A stretch of 64,000 nucleotides of DNA from Paraspadella gotoi (GCA_051294375.1 CM119267.1:3860223-3924222), one strand, 5' to 3'. Positions 30,385 through 42,798 are shown, counted from the stretch's first letter. Program-made: numbers and translations. Notes: generated by a model not told the origin, from the letters alone.

Positions 30385-33270
30385 ATGGAAGGACGACAGG
30401 TGAGGTTTCGATGCTGGTGTGGGGAATCTTTAAAGGTAATGGTGGGGAGTTTTTACTGTGGGGGCGGGAGGTACAGGGCAATTCAAGTATGTAAAAAAAA
30501 GCTTCATAGGAAAGTATTTTGTAAGGTGTCAAAGTAAGCGTAAAAAAGCTTTAGAGAAATATTTTGAACTTTTTTCAGAAGGTCGACCAGTTATGAGACC
30601 AATCAGAAGATCGAGACAGAGGTGAGTTAAAGACAGATCTATGGTATATTCTTCAGGAGAAAGAAAAACAGTTTTGCTCATAATTACAATTTTATTAGAG
30701 TAAAAAGTTAAGATTTTCTTCTCAAAAATCGGGATTATAACTTATAACGTTCTTATTAACGAACCACCAAAATAAAAAAAAAGCGTTAAATTTTCATTTC
30801 CAAAATAGACAACGGGTCGCCTTGCGCTCGCTACCCAAATCTTCTTAAGGGGAGGCCAAGTGAACAGGGGAGGTAAAGAAGTTGAAAACATAGATACGTT
30901 TGATCCCTCTTAACTTTAAGCTAGGTTCTGATCATATAAGTTTTGTTCTTCTATAATCATTTTGGGAAAGTAGTTAAAATAATTCGATACAAATCAGTGA
31001 GCTTATTTTCTTTAAGAAAACTCGGTATAGAAGAAAATCTTTTTTCAAAGTTTAAAAAAAAAAAAATTTTTTTTTCTGCCAAATAGAAGTACAGATTCTA
31101 ATTTTAAAAAGATTTTCAGCTTTATTACAAAAATTTATAGATAAAAAAACTAGGAATAAATCAAATTTAACCTGGGTATCGACTGATTTTTTTAAACCTT
31201 TCTTTTTTAAATGGATTCTGTTAACGTTGGCATTGAAATTAAAAACGTCTTCTGACATGAAGTTAATTAACTAATATAAAAAGAAGAGGCAAAGAGTTCA
31301 TGATACTTTGGCTAAACATTGTTTAATTGTTATAATTAAGGAAATTCAATTATAGTGTTGTGAATGTATACATTTAAGATGAGATGAAGTGAATAATTAC
31401 ATTAGTATTTGATTACACGTGTTTGTTTCTGTAAGGGAAATAGAATTTAGTTGATTTGTCTGACTTTTTAAGTAAATGAGTAGAAAAGTTTAAGACAATT
31501 ATTTAGTTTGTAAGACCTCTTTGTTCAATGAGGCTGTAGAACTCTAAAATCATATAGTTTGTACAGTAAAAAAAGTAAAAGCTCTAGGGAATTATAGTAA
31601 AAAATACTTTCTAATGGACAAAAAATCAAATACATGATGATACTATAGAAGGTATTTAGGTAGGCAAATAAATTTTTTTATTCATAATTATATTAAAATT
31701 TTGTAATATTCCGCTACAAATAAGAGGTCAGGAATTTCTTTTTTGAAGCGCAGCTTTCCCGATTGCAGAGAAAAAATTAGCAACCTGAACTAATCACCAT
31801 TGCAAATTCTTGATGGATAGACCCTTAAGCTATTGTCAGTATGATATCATTTTTATCACAATGGGTGCGGCCCTTAAAGATAACTTTCAGAGTATACTGG
31901 GCGAGCGGAGTTTCGGCCTCTCAGGCAGGGTTTTTTTTCCGCGAAGGGAACGGATTCTCGTACGCGTGGGCCTTTTGTTTTTCCCCGTCGGACAAAAGAC
32001 ATGGCAGACGACGGGGCGGAGGGGAAAGGAAGTAGACTCGAAGAAGAACGCCCTGGCGTGGTGGGGAGGCTCGGAGGCACAGCAGTGAAAGTAATCGTTG
32101 GCTGGGTCTTCGGAGGTGGCGCTTCAAGTAGAAGGTGCTTACCCGTGATTGGGCTCGTATGAGGGTTGTCCCGAGTTTATATTGGTCCTGGATGGGGCTG
32201 GGACGTCTAAAAATTTTGGGTAAGAGTGACGCGTTTTTAATTTTTTTTTTTCATTTTTGATACCATCAACGAAATGAGGATGTGTTCTTGTCTACCTTCA
32301 CGAATTGTTCTTTCCATGCCGATTTAGCTTCCTTTTGCTAAAGAGGAGGATTACTAGAAGCCGTTTGTGGGTTGATGTCACGCTTGGTCTTGTGCTGAAT
32401 CTCGGACGGGCGACTGGCCGCCCTTGATTTGCATTGGTCAAAGTCTGGCGCGAGGAATGAGGGGGAAGAAAAAGTTTGGTTTGGTTTATGCTTTCTCTTG
32501 ACGGCTGGTCGCTCGCCCTTGCCGACGGAGAGGCGTCAACAACGGTTTATGATCTTGGAGCAGAAGAAAGAAGAAAGGGTAGAGGGGGGTGGGAGAATTG
32601 AGGAGTGGCAATGGAGGGGGGGGAGAGGGGCAGTTGAATATTGTTTCGCCCCTCTTTATGTGGGGGGGGCCGTGGTTTAGGTTGTTTATTTAGAGTTTAC
32701 TGTTTGGTTTATTAAGCGTAGATTTAAGGGATTCCTGTTTGAGTGGGCATAGTTGAGCGGTGAACTATGTTTTGTTTTGTGGAAGGACGTTTAGGTGTCT
32801 TTTTTAGGATGGAGGGTTGGACGGAATTATTGGCCTTGCGGGTGGGAGGGGGAGGAGGGCCGCCAACGGGAGAGGAGAGGAGGAGAGGAGGCGAGAAAGA
32901 CGCGGTGGGCGAAGGCGGAGAAAAGGGAAAGGTGAGGATGCGCGTTGCTGCTTTGCCTGGGTTTATTGCTTAAAGTGGCGATACGGAGGGGTGGGCGGTT
33001 TCTGAGGGTGAGTTGAGAGCGGGACGGGGTTGAGCTGTACTCTACTTTCTTCTTTTAGTAAGGTGGTTTATATCGGAGGTGTACGTTCTTTCCAAGTGGG
33101 GGAGAAGGGCAGAGGCGGTGCGAGAGAGGTGGCATTTAAGTTCGTCGGTTTTTCAGGTTGAGTTTTAGGGGGTTATTGGCGGCGTGTCTCGGGAGAGGGG
33201 GCAAGGGAGTGATGGGCGGCTATTTGCTATTCCGCGTGTCTGGGGCACCGAATTGCATTGTTTTCTTCGG
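30385..33270 (-). repeat. Right arm of large degenerate inverted repeat
   Basis: Its reverse complement reproduces 28174-29715. The arm is interrupted at about 30850-31865 by roughly 1 kb of AT-rich sequence absent from the left arm, with arm sequence on both sides: GCTCGCTACCCAAATCTTCT before, GGCCCTTAAAGATAACTTTC after. G-rich ORFs here are not coding-like. Confidence 0.85.
30850..31865. other. AT-rich segment present only in the right arm
   Basis: About 1 kb of AT-rich sequence splits the right arm. It contains no recognisable TE ends or coding frame. It could be an insertion here or a deletion in the left arm. Confidence 0.55.
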
Positions 33271-34090
33271 AAATTTCTGCAGTGCTGCTCTTCTCTTGTC
33301 TCTCGTGTGTGGGGTGTGTGTTCTCGTGCTCTCTCTTCTCTCTCTCTCTCTCTCTCGCTCTCGCCGTCTTCGCGGTCCGTTGATGCTGAGTTGAGGGCAA
33401 AAGTTGCAGTTGTGTGTCGCACGTTCGGGATAAAAATCCGGGGGCGAGTTGCGTGTGAAAAGTGCGAGGGGGGAGGAGAGCAGAGCGGTGGGTTGGATCA
33501 GGGTGTGGGGAGAGGAGTGGGAGGACCTGCTTCAGTATCGGATGTCCTTGGTGTGCGAATTTGATCGTTCTCTAGTTNNNNNNNNNNNNNNNNNNNNNNN
33601 NNACCGAGTTTACCGCCTTTACTCTCTGTGGGTAATGCAACTCATTTGTTGTTGTTATTTTATTTCGGTTGAGAATTTTCTACTTTATTTTACAGATTTA
33701 TAGTTTATTATTGTTACTTTTTATTTACGTAAATAAATAAAAATTTTATTAAATAATCGTCTTTCAACGCATTTCCTTGCAGCATCAATTTGAAAAAAAT
33801 TGCGGCATTATTTTAATCGTTGCAGCATTCAACATCTGCAGCAACAGCAAACCGTCCGAACTCGCTGATCGTTACGATAACGTCGCGCGAAAAAAAAAAC
33901 TCTTGATTGGGTTTGACTTTTGGGTCAAACTTTTTTGGTCAACAATTTTTTTAACAGGCGAATGTTTTTCTGAATAAATAAAAAATATTATTGAATGACG
34001 TATTCGTTTTCCCGAAAAAAAAAAATCCAAATATATTGTAAATCTCTATTTTTTTGGCATAAAAGTGATTATACAATTAAAACAGTTCAT
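33271..34090. other. Intergenic, CT array and gap
   Basis: CT array 33326-33364 and 25-N gap 33578-33602, then AT-rich sequence. No supported gene. Confidence 0.55.
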
Positions 34091-34094
34091 AAAA

Positions 34095-34275
34095 GCTTTA
34101 TACCACTTTATTGATAGGAAAGCCAGGTACTCTGGGAGTTAACAAACGAGTCTTGATTGAAAGCTTGCAAGGTCCTGCTATTTTATTATCTTGTAGGAGG
34201 AAAGAACGCCTTAAATCACTATAGTCTTTACTCCTGTACAAAGTCAGGAGCAAGATTGCTTATTTATCGAATGAA
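34095..34275 (+). repeat. Interspersed repeat family R4, copy 3
   Basis: It shares TATACCACTTTATTGATAGG, AAGCCAGGTACTCTGGGAGT and ACAAAGTCAGGAGCAAGATT with copies at 18924 and 53855. It gives the uninterrupted version of the CTGCTATTTTATTATCTTGT site that carries an insertion in the 53.9-kb copy. Confidence 0.7.
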
Positions 34276-34434
34276 GAAATGAAAAACATCATCAAATGAT
34301 GAGAAACAAGTTATGCGCGTTTTTTAATCCTAAATCTTTCTCTTGTCCAAACTAATCTCATTGAAATTCTTCGTAATTCACTCTTTAAATCTTACTTCGT
34401 GTGGAATCCAATATTAACCCCAAGGGGCAAAGGC

Positions 34435-34720
34435 TCGTCGTCGTCGTCGTCGTCGTCGTCGATCCTTAGCCCTAAATTCCGTCGATCGTCAAAGACAAAA
34501 AAGCTCGATTCACGACATCATCGCTTGTGATTCGAATTTCAAAGTTGATGTCGAACTCATTCACGTGAAATGATCATTGACTCGCGCNNNNNNNNNNNNN
34601 NNNNNNNNNNNNAAAGAGGAGAAGAGAGAGAGAGGAGAGAGAGAGAGAGAGAAAAGAGAGAGAGAGAGAGAGAGACGAGAGAGAGACGAGAGAGAGACGA
34701 GAGAGATGACGAGCGTCTCG
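34435..34720. repeat. (GTC)n, gap and GA arrays
   Basis: (GTC)9 at 34435-34461, a 25-N gap at 34588-34612, then GA-rich sequence ending in GACGAGAGAGA units. Confidence 0.85.
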
Positions 34721-35069
34721 TTCGATGATAACACGGGCAATATTGGTTGGATGTTATCGCCTTGATTGACGTCCTCATAAGGGGCTGACGGACCCGTCGG
34801 TTTTTGTTTTTTTCTCTTTGCCTTAAAAAGTGTTCGCATCTCGTTCGTTCAATGCATCGTAATCGGCGCAATTCAGAAAGTAAATAAGAGTGCCAGTTTG
34901 AAGGCAAAAGAGCTTCCATCAGGTAAAGGGGAAGAAAGTCGTTCCTCTCCTCTCTCTTCTTGTCTCTCTCTCTGGGTCTGCATAAAAAATATAAAAAAAC
35001 CAAAAAGTTTTGCCGTTTGTGAAAAAAACGCGAGTTAATGCAGTGTGAGACCTATGACGAGAGGAGTGA

Positions 35070-35480
35070 AAGGGGGCGAGAGGAAGAGAGAGATATGAGA
35101 GAGGAAAGGTGGGCGAGAGGAGCGAGAAGATGAGCAGGAGGCAAAGGGGAGAGATGAAGAGGGACGGGCAAGGGGACGAGGGGGAGAGAGATGAAGGGAG
35201 GAAAAGCAGAGAGAGGGGAAGATGAGAGGGAGGAAAAGTTGGAGAGTGGGAGAGAGCGGTGTAAGAGATGAGGGAGGCATAAGGGGAGAGTGGAGAGATG
35301 GTCGTTAAGATGATGAGAGGGAGGAAAGGGGGGCGAGATGGCAGAGGAAGGGTCTTTTGTCAAGAGCATGAGAGGAGGAAAGGGGAGAGTGGAGACGAGG
35401 GTGTAAGAGATGAGAAGGGAGGAAAGGCGGAGAGAGTGGAGAGAGCGGTGTAAGAGGGAGGAAAGGGGGGGGCGATAGGA
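35070..35480. repeat. Purine-rich minisatellite, 70-80-bp units
   Basis: Recurring GAGGGAGGAAAGGGG, GGGCGAGA and GTGTAAGAGATGAG words form about five irregular units on the + strand. Long minus-strand Pro/Ser/Leu frames are shadows of it. Confidence 0.7.
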
Positions 35481-36884
35481 AAAAAAGTTTCGGAGAGAAT
35501 GCGGTAGAGAGTAAGAGGTTTACAATTGAGAGCGTTTAGAATTAAAAGTTTAAATTGACTAACGATAACAAAGATAAACAATATAAAATTTAATCAAAGT
35601 CAATTCATTCTTAAATTCTTTATTAAATTGGATCATTCTACAATAGAAAAAAGAGACAAACACTGCGAGAAAACGCGGACAGATTAAGACAGTGAAACGA
35701 ACAGGATAAAAATAGACAGATAGAGAGACAGACAGACAGAAAGACAGACATTCAAATAAGAAAATCGCTTAAAGACTTCGCGACTTTTCTCATTTCCTTC
35801 CGCCATTTTTTTTTAATCGCGACGATTTTTTTTTTATTATTTAAATCGAAAGGATTAATGAAAGTTTCAACATTGGAGCCGTTGCTTGCATAATTTGATA
35901 AAGAATTAACGAATTAAATACGAGCGACTAAGTTCTTTTTTTTTTTAAGCTAAAGTCGTTGCAAGTTTGGCCCAGAATTTTTTTAACCCAACAGTTAGAG
36001 AGTGAAAAAGAGTTTTACAAGCAGAAAGAGAAAGAGTAAGACTAAAAAAGAGAAAATACTGAAAATTCCACCAAAAAAAGGGGAAAAAAATCTTGATTCC
36101 ATTTATCAAATGGAATTTCAAAAGGTCAAAAGTCGAATCGACTAGAGAGAGAAAAAAAAAAGAAAGAGTAAAACAAATTAACAAGAACGGAAATTCAAAT
36201 GTGTTGCGCCGCACTGGATTTTTTAAAAAAAACATAAGGCGGCGCTAGTAGTCGCATAGATATGAGCATCTTTAACGTAAGAGGGACAGACCGACGGACA
36301 GACAGACCGACAGACCGACCGAAGTGACTTATTGAGTTGCTCCGCGAGTACTCGAAACAGAAAACAAAAAATTAGGGATTTTTAAGTCTTTCCAAACATC
36401 TTTGGGGTAGTGTGGGGGAGGGGAGGGGCGGTGAGGAGCGATTGTAGGCCAGGGAGTGGTAGCGGTGCCGGCACGGCTGTGTTTGGATATCCGTTGCAGG
36501 GGTCTAGGACGGGGGTGGGGTGGGCGCGTTTGGGGCGTTGGGGGCTGACTCCCGCAACTTCTGTAGTTTCGAGTCTGACGAACGCTGACGAATGGATGAC
36601 TCGATCGATCAATTAAGCGGAAGAGATCCAATGGTTAATGAGCGGAGAGATCCATCAATGAATTGGGCATTAAATGAATTAATGAATCTATGAAGTGAAT
36701 GAATGAATGAATCGATGTATGAATGAATGAATGAATGAATCTATGAAGTGAATGAGTGAATGAAAGAATGAATTGATTAATTAATTAATTAATAAATTCA
36801 TTTATAAATCTACTGAACATTTAATTGCCCAAGAATTAAATTAACATTTTTTTTTATCATTAATACGTCGCCACCCCAATCCAG
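35481..36884. other. Intergenic upstream of a candidate + strand gene
   Basis: CAGA and GACCGACA runs (35706-35750, 36288-36325), a G-rich block (36405-36560) with frame GYPLQGSRTGVGWARLGRWG that could be an exon but lacks splice support, and (GAAT)n at 36690-36760. Confidence 0.4.
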
Positions 36885-37199
36885 ATATTTTGCGGGTTCC
36901 CCTCCTCTTCCTCCCATTCCACGCTCAACGGTCCGCTCGGGAGTCGCGACGTCACTTCCTGCACTCTCGCCACAGACGCCGGCGACGCCGTCTTCTCTCC
37001 CGGCGTCGTCCCGGGCGTCGCTCTGCCCGGCGCCCCGTTTCCCGTGTCGGGAATGCCGGCCGGCGTCTCCAGCATCCCGTCCGGCATCTCCGGCCTCGTC
37101 GCCGACGACGTCTACGCCGGACGCCGGATCCGACGCGATCTCAGCGCCGACGCCATCGTCATGGCCACGCCCACCGCGACTCTCATCGATTATTCGCAG
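36885..37199 (+). CDS. Candidate exon of unidentified gene (GC-rich, phase 0/0)
   Basis: A 105-codon open block lies between acceptor CACCCCAATCCAG and donor CGCAG|GTGAGA, in AT-rich surroundings. It starts IFCGFPSSSSHSTLNG. The middle is Gly/Pro/Val-rich (SPGVVPGVALPGAPFPVSGM) and the end is DLSADAIVMATPTATLIDYS. The sharp GC rise, maintained frame and phase match with 37401 support coding. No signal peptide, membrane span or recognised domain. Family not identified. Confidence 0.5.
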
Positions 37200-37400
37200 G
37201 TGAGAGAGAAAAGAGGGCTCTGCATTTTTGAGACACTTTTGAAATATATTATATTACTAACATTTTATAAGGAATTCTGTGAGGGTTAGTTTTGAACAAA
37301 AAAATAAAATTACCTTGTTTGAAAATTGTTGAGTTGTATCAGACAAAAAAATCTTCGAAAACCACAAAAAGTATAATAATATGGTCATGACGATCTGCAG

Positions 37401-37530
37401 GGCGATGGTCTGCAGCCGAAGCTGACGACTCGAAGTTCCTCCATCTTGGGTCCGTCGGCGGCGACCATCTTCTCTCATCAGTTGGGCAACAGCATCTTGC
37501 TTCAACAGCAACGTCCGTTGCCGCATCCAG
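37401..37530 (+). CDS. Candidate next exon of the same gene
   Basis: The acceptor ACGATCTGCAG gives phase 0, matching the upstream donor. The frame reads GDGLQPKLTTRSSSILGPSA, then ATIFSHQLGNSILLQQQRPL and PHP, and ends at donor CATCCAG|GTATGA in phase 1. The intervening intron is 201 bases. Ser/Gln-rich composition suggests a disordered region. The following exon is not found; downstream sequence is repeats. Confidence 0.5.
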
Positions 37531-37659
37531 GTATGACGGAAGTAGATTTAAATTCGCTTTCATCCTTAGTTCATTTATTAAATCTTTCGTCGGAGTAATC
37601 ACGAGCCAGCAAATAAGTCGTCATGAAACATCAGGGATCAGTCGTTAATAGACAAAACT

Positions 37660-37895
37660 TCGATTAAATTTGACAAAATCAGCCAAATCCTTTGCTAAAT
37701 CTGTCGTTAAATCTTCTGTTAAATCTTTCTACAAATCTTTTACAAATCATTCGCCAAATCTTTTACAAATCTTCCAAAATCTTACAAATCTTACAAATCT
37801 TCTAAAAATCTTACAAATATTACAAATCTTTTAAAAATCTTACAAATCTCTTACAAATCTTCCGCGAAATCTTCTGCCAAATTATCCTTCCAAAT
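37660..37895 (+). repeat. Degenerate (ACAAATCTT)n tandem repeat
   Basis: Units of 9-15 bases (ACAAATCTT with TTA, TCTA, or GCC variants) fill about 235 bases. If the + strand gene is real, it lies in the intron after its exon at 37530. Confidence 0.8.
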
Positions 37896-37974
37896 CTTAA
37901 ATTCACGGCGGCGCCTTTCTCTTCTCGCGGACGCAGAGGCGCGAGTCGTGACAAGATTCTGATCCTCGTCACAA

Positions 37975-38995
37975 CAGAAAAGAAGAAGAAGAAGAAGAAG
38001 GAGAAGAAGAAGAAGGAGAAGAAGGAGAAGGAGAAGGAGAAGGAGAGGAGAAGCAGTGAAAAAAAGGAGAATAAGATTGAGAATGAGATAACCGGACGAA
38101 GAAAAAGAAGGTGACGCTGCGATTTCTCGGAAAAGCTGGGATTTCTCAGAAATACTGGGAGGCGTCGACCGTTTTGGCGGAAAAACAATATTGGAAAGGA
38201 AAGAGGGAAGAGGCGGAGAAATCTTTGGTTGTTCCTTCTTTGGGAAAAGAAAAAGATTTAGGGGAGGAAAGAGAAAAGGGAAGAATGGAGGAAAGGAAAG
38301 AATAAGGAAGAAGGGAGGAAAGGAAAGGAAAAAGAAAGGAACGAGGAAAGGAATGGAAAAAGGATTAAAAAGAAAAAGAAATGAAAAAAAAGGAAATAAG
38401 AATTAGAAAAAGTAGGAAGATGGGAAATAAAAAATAAGTGTAAATGAGAATCTAGGGAAATTTTTTTGTCTGAGTGGAATGATTTTTGCGGGAGGTTTTA
38501 ATTGCTGGGAAATGCGAAATGATTTATTTAGTCCTTACTAGATGCCAGTAAGATTAAAATAAGGCAAGTTAATTCTGGAGATGACATGATTCGTTCTAAT
38601 AATTAGCACCGATCGTCAGTTATCTCTAACTATATGGGTACAAAAATCAAAAAATTTTAATATAAAAACAAGTGCAAATTAGAAAAATTAGAAAAAATGT
38701 AAAAGCGTGAAATTATAGAAAATAAACAGTGAAATAAAGATACGAATTAGGCTAATAAAGAAATACTGAAGCTAAAAAAAGGAACCGAAAAAAAAGGGGA
38801 AAAAAAAGAAAAAAAGAGCGGAAAAAAAAAAAAAACGGGGAAAAAAACAGGGGAAAAGCGAGAAAAGGGGGAATCTTGTTGGTTGGGCTTTGCGGAGTCG
38901 TTTCCCGTCGCCGTAAAAACTATTGATTCGAGATGCAGCCGCCTCCCGATCTCAACAATAGGGCTCTCTCTGTCGCTCGCGCTCTCTCCTCTCTC

Positions 38996-39047
<52 letters not shown>

Positions 39048-39048
39048 A

Positions 39049-39108
<60 letters not shown>

Positions 39109-39265
39109 ACTATTTTGTCTTTGTATTTCTCTAATTTTCTTATCGTCTCTCCTCTGTCTCATTCTGTCTTCGTATTTCGATTCATGAGCCTTTTTTGTTT
39201 TTTCCTTTAAAAAAAAAAGGAAAGAAAAAAAACAGAATCGTTCGGGACGATTTTTTTGTTTTCTT
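37975..39265. repeat. Purine-rich low complexity with embedded CT array
   Basis: GAAGAAG/GGAAAG-rich + strand (37978-38400) and poly-A/G runs near 38800, then a CT array at 38965-39110. The frame 38111-38305 starts MTLRFLGKAGISQKYWEAST but runs into Lys/Glu repeats; not called. Confidence 0.7.
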
Positions 39266-39269
39266 TCTG

Positions 39270-40895
39270 AATGGAGACGATAAAGAGAAAGAAAAGAAGA
39301 GGAAGATTAAGAATGAGATTAAGAATGAGTTAAGAATGAGACGATAAAAAAGAAAGAAAAAGAAGAGGAGATTAAGAATGAGAATTAATAGAATGAGATT
39401 AAGAATGAGACGATTAAAAAAGAAAGAAAAGAAGAGGAAGATAAGAAATGAGATAAGAATGAGGACGAAACAAGAGAAGAATAAGAGGAATATTAAGAAT
39501 GAGATTAAGAACAGAATGAGAAGTTAAGAATGAGAGAATTAAAAGAGAAAGAAGAAAGAAGAGGGAAGATCTAGAAATGAAGATTAAGAATGAGATAAGA
39601 ATGAGACGATAAAGAGAAAGAAAAGAAGAGGAAGATAGAATGAATTAAGAATGAGATAGAAGAATGAGAATAAAGAGAAAGAAAAAAGAGAGGAAGACTA
39701 GAATGAGATTAAGAATGAGATTAAGAATGAGACGATAAAAAGAGAAAGAAAAGCAAGAGGAGATTAGGAATGAGATTAGAATGAGCATTAAGAATGAGAC
39801 GATTAAAAGAGAAGAAAAAGCAAGAGGAAAAAGATTAGAATGAGATTAAGAATTGAGATTAAGAATGAGCACATTAAAAGCAGAAAGAAAAGAAGAGGCA
39901 AGATTAAGAATGATATTAAGGAATGCGAGAATTTTAAGAAATGAGGACGATTAAAAGAGAGAAAGAAAAGAAGAGCAAAGATTAAGACATCGATATTAAG
40001 AATGACAGACTTCAAGAATGAGACGACTAACAAAGAGGAAAAAAAGAAGAGCGGAAGATTAAGAACTGAATAATTAAGCAAATGAGCATTAAGAATGACG
40101 ATTAATTAACAGCAGGAGACGACAAAGAAAGAGGCAAGATTAAGAAATGAGATTAAGAATAGGATTAACGAATGAGACGATTAAAACGTTGAAAGAAGGA
40201 AGAGGAAGACTAAGAATGAGAATTAAGAATTAGGACATATAACAAGGAAAGAACAAGAAGTAGGAATATTAAGCAATTTGAGCATTAAGAATAGATTAAG
40301 CAATGAGACAATAAAAAGAGAAAGAAAAGAACGAGGGCGAAGGACTAGAATGAGATTTAATGCAATGAAGACGCATAAAAAAAAGATAATGAAAAAAGGA
40401 GGTAAAGACTACAAATGAGATTAAGAATGAAGACGATCTAAAGAGAAGAAGAAAAAGAAGAGGAAGATTAAGATGATATTAAAGGAATGAGATTTCAGAA
40501 TGTAGGACGATAAAGGAGAAAGAAAAGAAGAGGAAGATTTAAGATGAGATTAAGAATGAGATAAGAATTCGATGATGATTTAAGAGAAAGAAAAAGAAAG
40601 CAGGAAGATTCTAAGAATGATATTTTAGAATCGAAGATCTAAGCAATGACGACGACATTAATAAGCAGAAAGAAAAAGCAAAAGAAGATTTTAAAAAATG
40701 AGGATTAAGAATGCAGATAAGATGAGCGACGATTTAAAGAGGAAAGAAAAGAAGACGGAACGACTAAGAATGCAGGCATTAAGAATGAACAATAAAAAGA
40801 GGGGAAAGAAAAAGAAGGGAAGATTTTAAGAATGAAGATTTAAGAATCGGGAATTAAGAATGAGACGATAAAAGAGAAAGAAAAGAAGAGGAAAA
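39270..40895 (+). repeat. 1.6-kb purine-rich minisatellite
   Basis: About 25-30 units of 55-65 bases are built from GACGATAAAGAGAAAGAAAA, GAAGAGGAAGATTAAGAATG and one to three copies of AGATTAAGAATG. Single-base insertions, often a stray C, rise sharply after about 39830, consistent with raw long-read sequence through an unresolved array. Not coding. Confidence 0.92.
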
Positions 40896-41039
40896 GATAA
40901 AGAAAAATTTAGGGAGGAAAAAAAGAAATATTGAGGTAGGAGAATTAGTGAAAAGGAGGAGAAAGAAGAAGTTAAAAAGATTGAGGTAGGAAAAAGAAAG
41001 AAAGAAAAAAGAAATACAAAAGAAAGATTAAGCACAAGG

Positions 41040-41770
41040 GTTAAACATTAAGGTGGAACAGGTTGAAAACTAAAAAACTTTTGCCATATATATATGGTTG
41101 AAATGTTTATCAGAGATTATAAAAATAAAAAAACTAAGATTAATTATATTTAAATGTTTTAGTGCATCAATACAACAACAAAAATAATAATAGGCATCGA
41201 TTTAGTGATGAAAGGACAAAATAATTTTATCGCAGAGTAATTTATGTAGCAGATTTATATTTTATATTTAGATTTATATTTTAGAAAACGTTAAAATCCG
41301 ACCCGCCGTATTTAAACCGATACGTGAAAAGCGCATGATACGGAAATGTTAAATGAGAAAAAATAGAGAATAAAAAAAATAATATAGATTAATAATAAAA
41401 TGATGAATAGTAATGTGTAGTCGGGCATTGTCATGATTCATAATTAATGACAATGGAGCGAGGGATGAGAGAAAAGAAAAAAAAACGCTGCGAACATGAT
41501 GAAAGATGTAGAATAAGTTTAATAAGTAGAGGATTTTATTTAATATTTAATATTTGATGATCTTCTTTATAAAAATCTAAATATAAATAAATAAATATAT
41601 AAAATATCATTAATGGCATGATCTCAAATGGATATCTATAAAACTAATAAATTATAAATNNNNNNNNNNNNNNNNNNNNNNNNNAAATAATAGATACTTG
41701 TAAATAATCGGAGATCACAAATAGACCAACCAAAAAGCGTCGCTCGGACAGGAACTTAAAAGAAAAGGGG
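41040..41770. other. AT-rich intergenic with 25-N gap
   Basis: Gap at 41660-41684. GTAGTCGGGCATTGTCATGA near 41418 matches the start of the insertion at 62983. No gene seen. Confidence 0.55.
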
Positions 41771-41774
41771 GAAA

Positions 41775-42600
41775 AATAAATAAGAAAGAGAGTAAAAGAA
41801 AGAAAGAAATAAAGAAAGGAAAAAATAATGAAGGTAAAGCAAGAGGAAGAGGAAGGAAAGAAAAAAAAAAGAAGGAAATGAAAGAAAAAGAGGCAAACAA
41901 AAGAAAAGATGAAAAAAACAAAGAAAAGGAAAAGAGGAGGAAGGAAAAGAAAAAAGAAGGAAAGAAAGAATGAATAGGAAAGGAAAAAAGAAGAGAGAGA
42001 AGAAAAAGAGGCAAAGAAAGAAAAGATGAAAAAAAACAAAGAAAAGGAAAAAGAGGAGAAAGACAAGAAAAAAGAAGGAAAGAAAGAATGAAAGGAAAGA
42101 ATGAAGGAGAAAAGAAAAAAGAAGGAAAGAAAAGAAAAAAGAGGAAAGAAAGAAAAAAGGAGAAAGAAAGAAAACGGAGGAAAGAAAAGAAAAAAGAAGG
42201 AAAGAAAAGAGTTTGGCGTCGGATTAAGAAATGGAGTCGAATGTCGAGAGGTGATGACCAAAACATTTCGCGTCTTCGGCTGAGAAAAGAATAAAAAGGG
42301 AAATATAAAAAAAACCTGAAAAATAAAGGGATAAAAAGGAAAAGGATAAAAGGAAAGATATAAGGAAAACGGAAAGACTAAAGGAAGATAAAGAAAGAAA
42401 AACAAATTTATGAAAACATAAAAAAGACAAAAAAACTAAGAATGTAAAACAGAGAGGTAAGAGGAAAACGGATAAAGATAAAGAGTTAGATAAAAAGAAA
42501 AGAAAAAACATAGAGAATACTATATGAGAAAATAAAACAAAGATGATAAATGGAAAGGAGGAAAAAACAAAGATTATGAAAAGAAAAAGAGAAAAAAAAG
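41775..42600 (+). repeat. Purine-rich GAAAG/AAGGAAAG tract
   Basis: Units such as GAAAGAAAAGAAAAAAGAAG repeat at 41775-42210, followed by A-rich sequence. The long Phe/Ser minus-strand frames are repeat shadows. Confidence 0.8.
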
Positions 42601-42643
42601 ACTGCCTCAGCGATGCCCGCTTTTTATGCGCGGGAGAGAGCAG

Positions 42644-42680
<37 letters not shown>

Positions 42681-42715
42681 AGAAGAGAAGGAGAGAGAGA
42701 AACTCTTTTATTTTT

Positions 42716-42798
42716 TTCTGAGGCCAGAAGTGACCGCCAAGAGGCTCGTCCAAGGCTGGGGTCGCAAAGACCTCGACCCCCCGTCGAAACCTTTCTAG
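42716..42798 (+). CDS. Weak candidate terminal exon
   Basis: After TTTTATTTTTTTCTGAG, a frame reads PEVTAKRLVQGWGRKDLDPP and SKPF, then TAG. The composition is coding-like and the acceptor acceptable, but no partner exon is known and the family is not recognised. Confidence 0.2.

Noticed and set aside
28174-33270. LTR retrotransposon or viral element between the large repeats
   Set aside because: The repeats are inverted, not direct, and no gag, polymerase, integrase or capsid-like frame is seen inside.
36410-36616. Gly/Arg-rich + strand ORF in a G-rich block
   Set aside because: No splice sites matching the exon at 36885, and composition explains the open frame.
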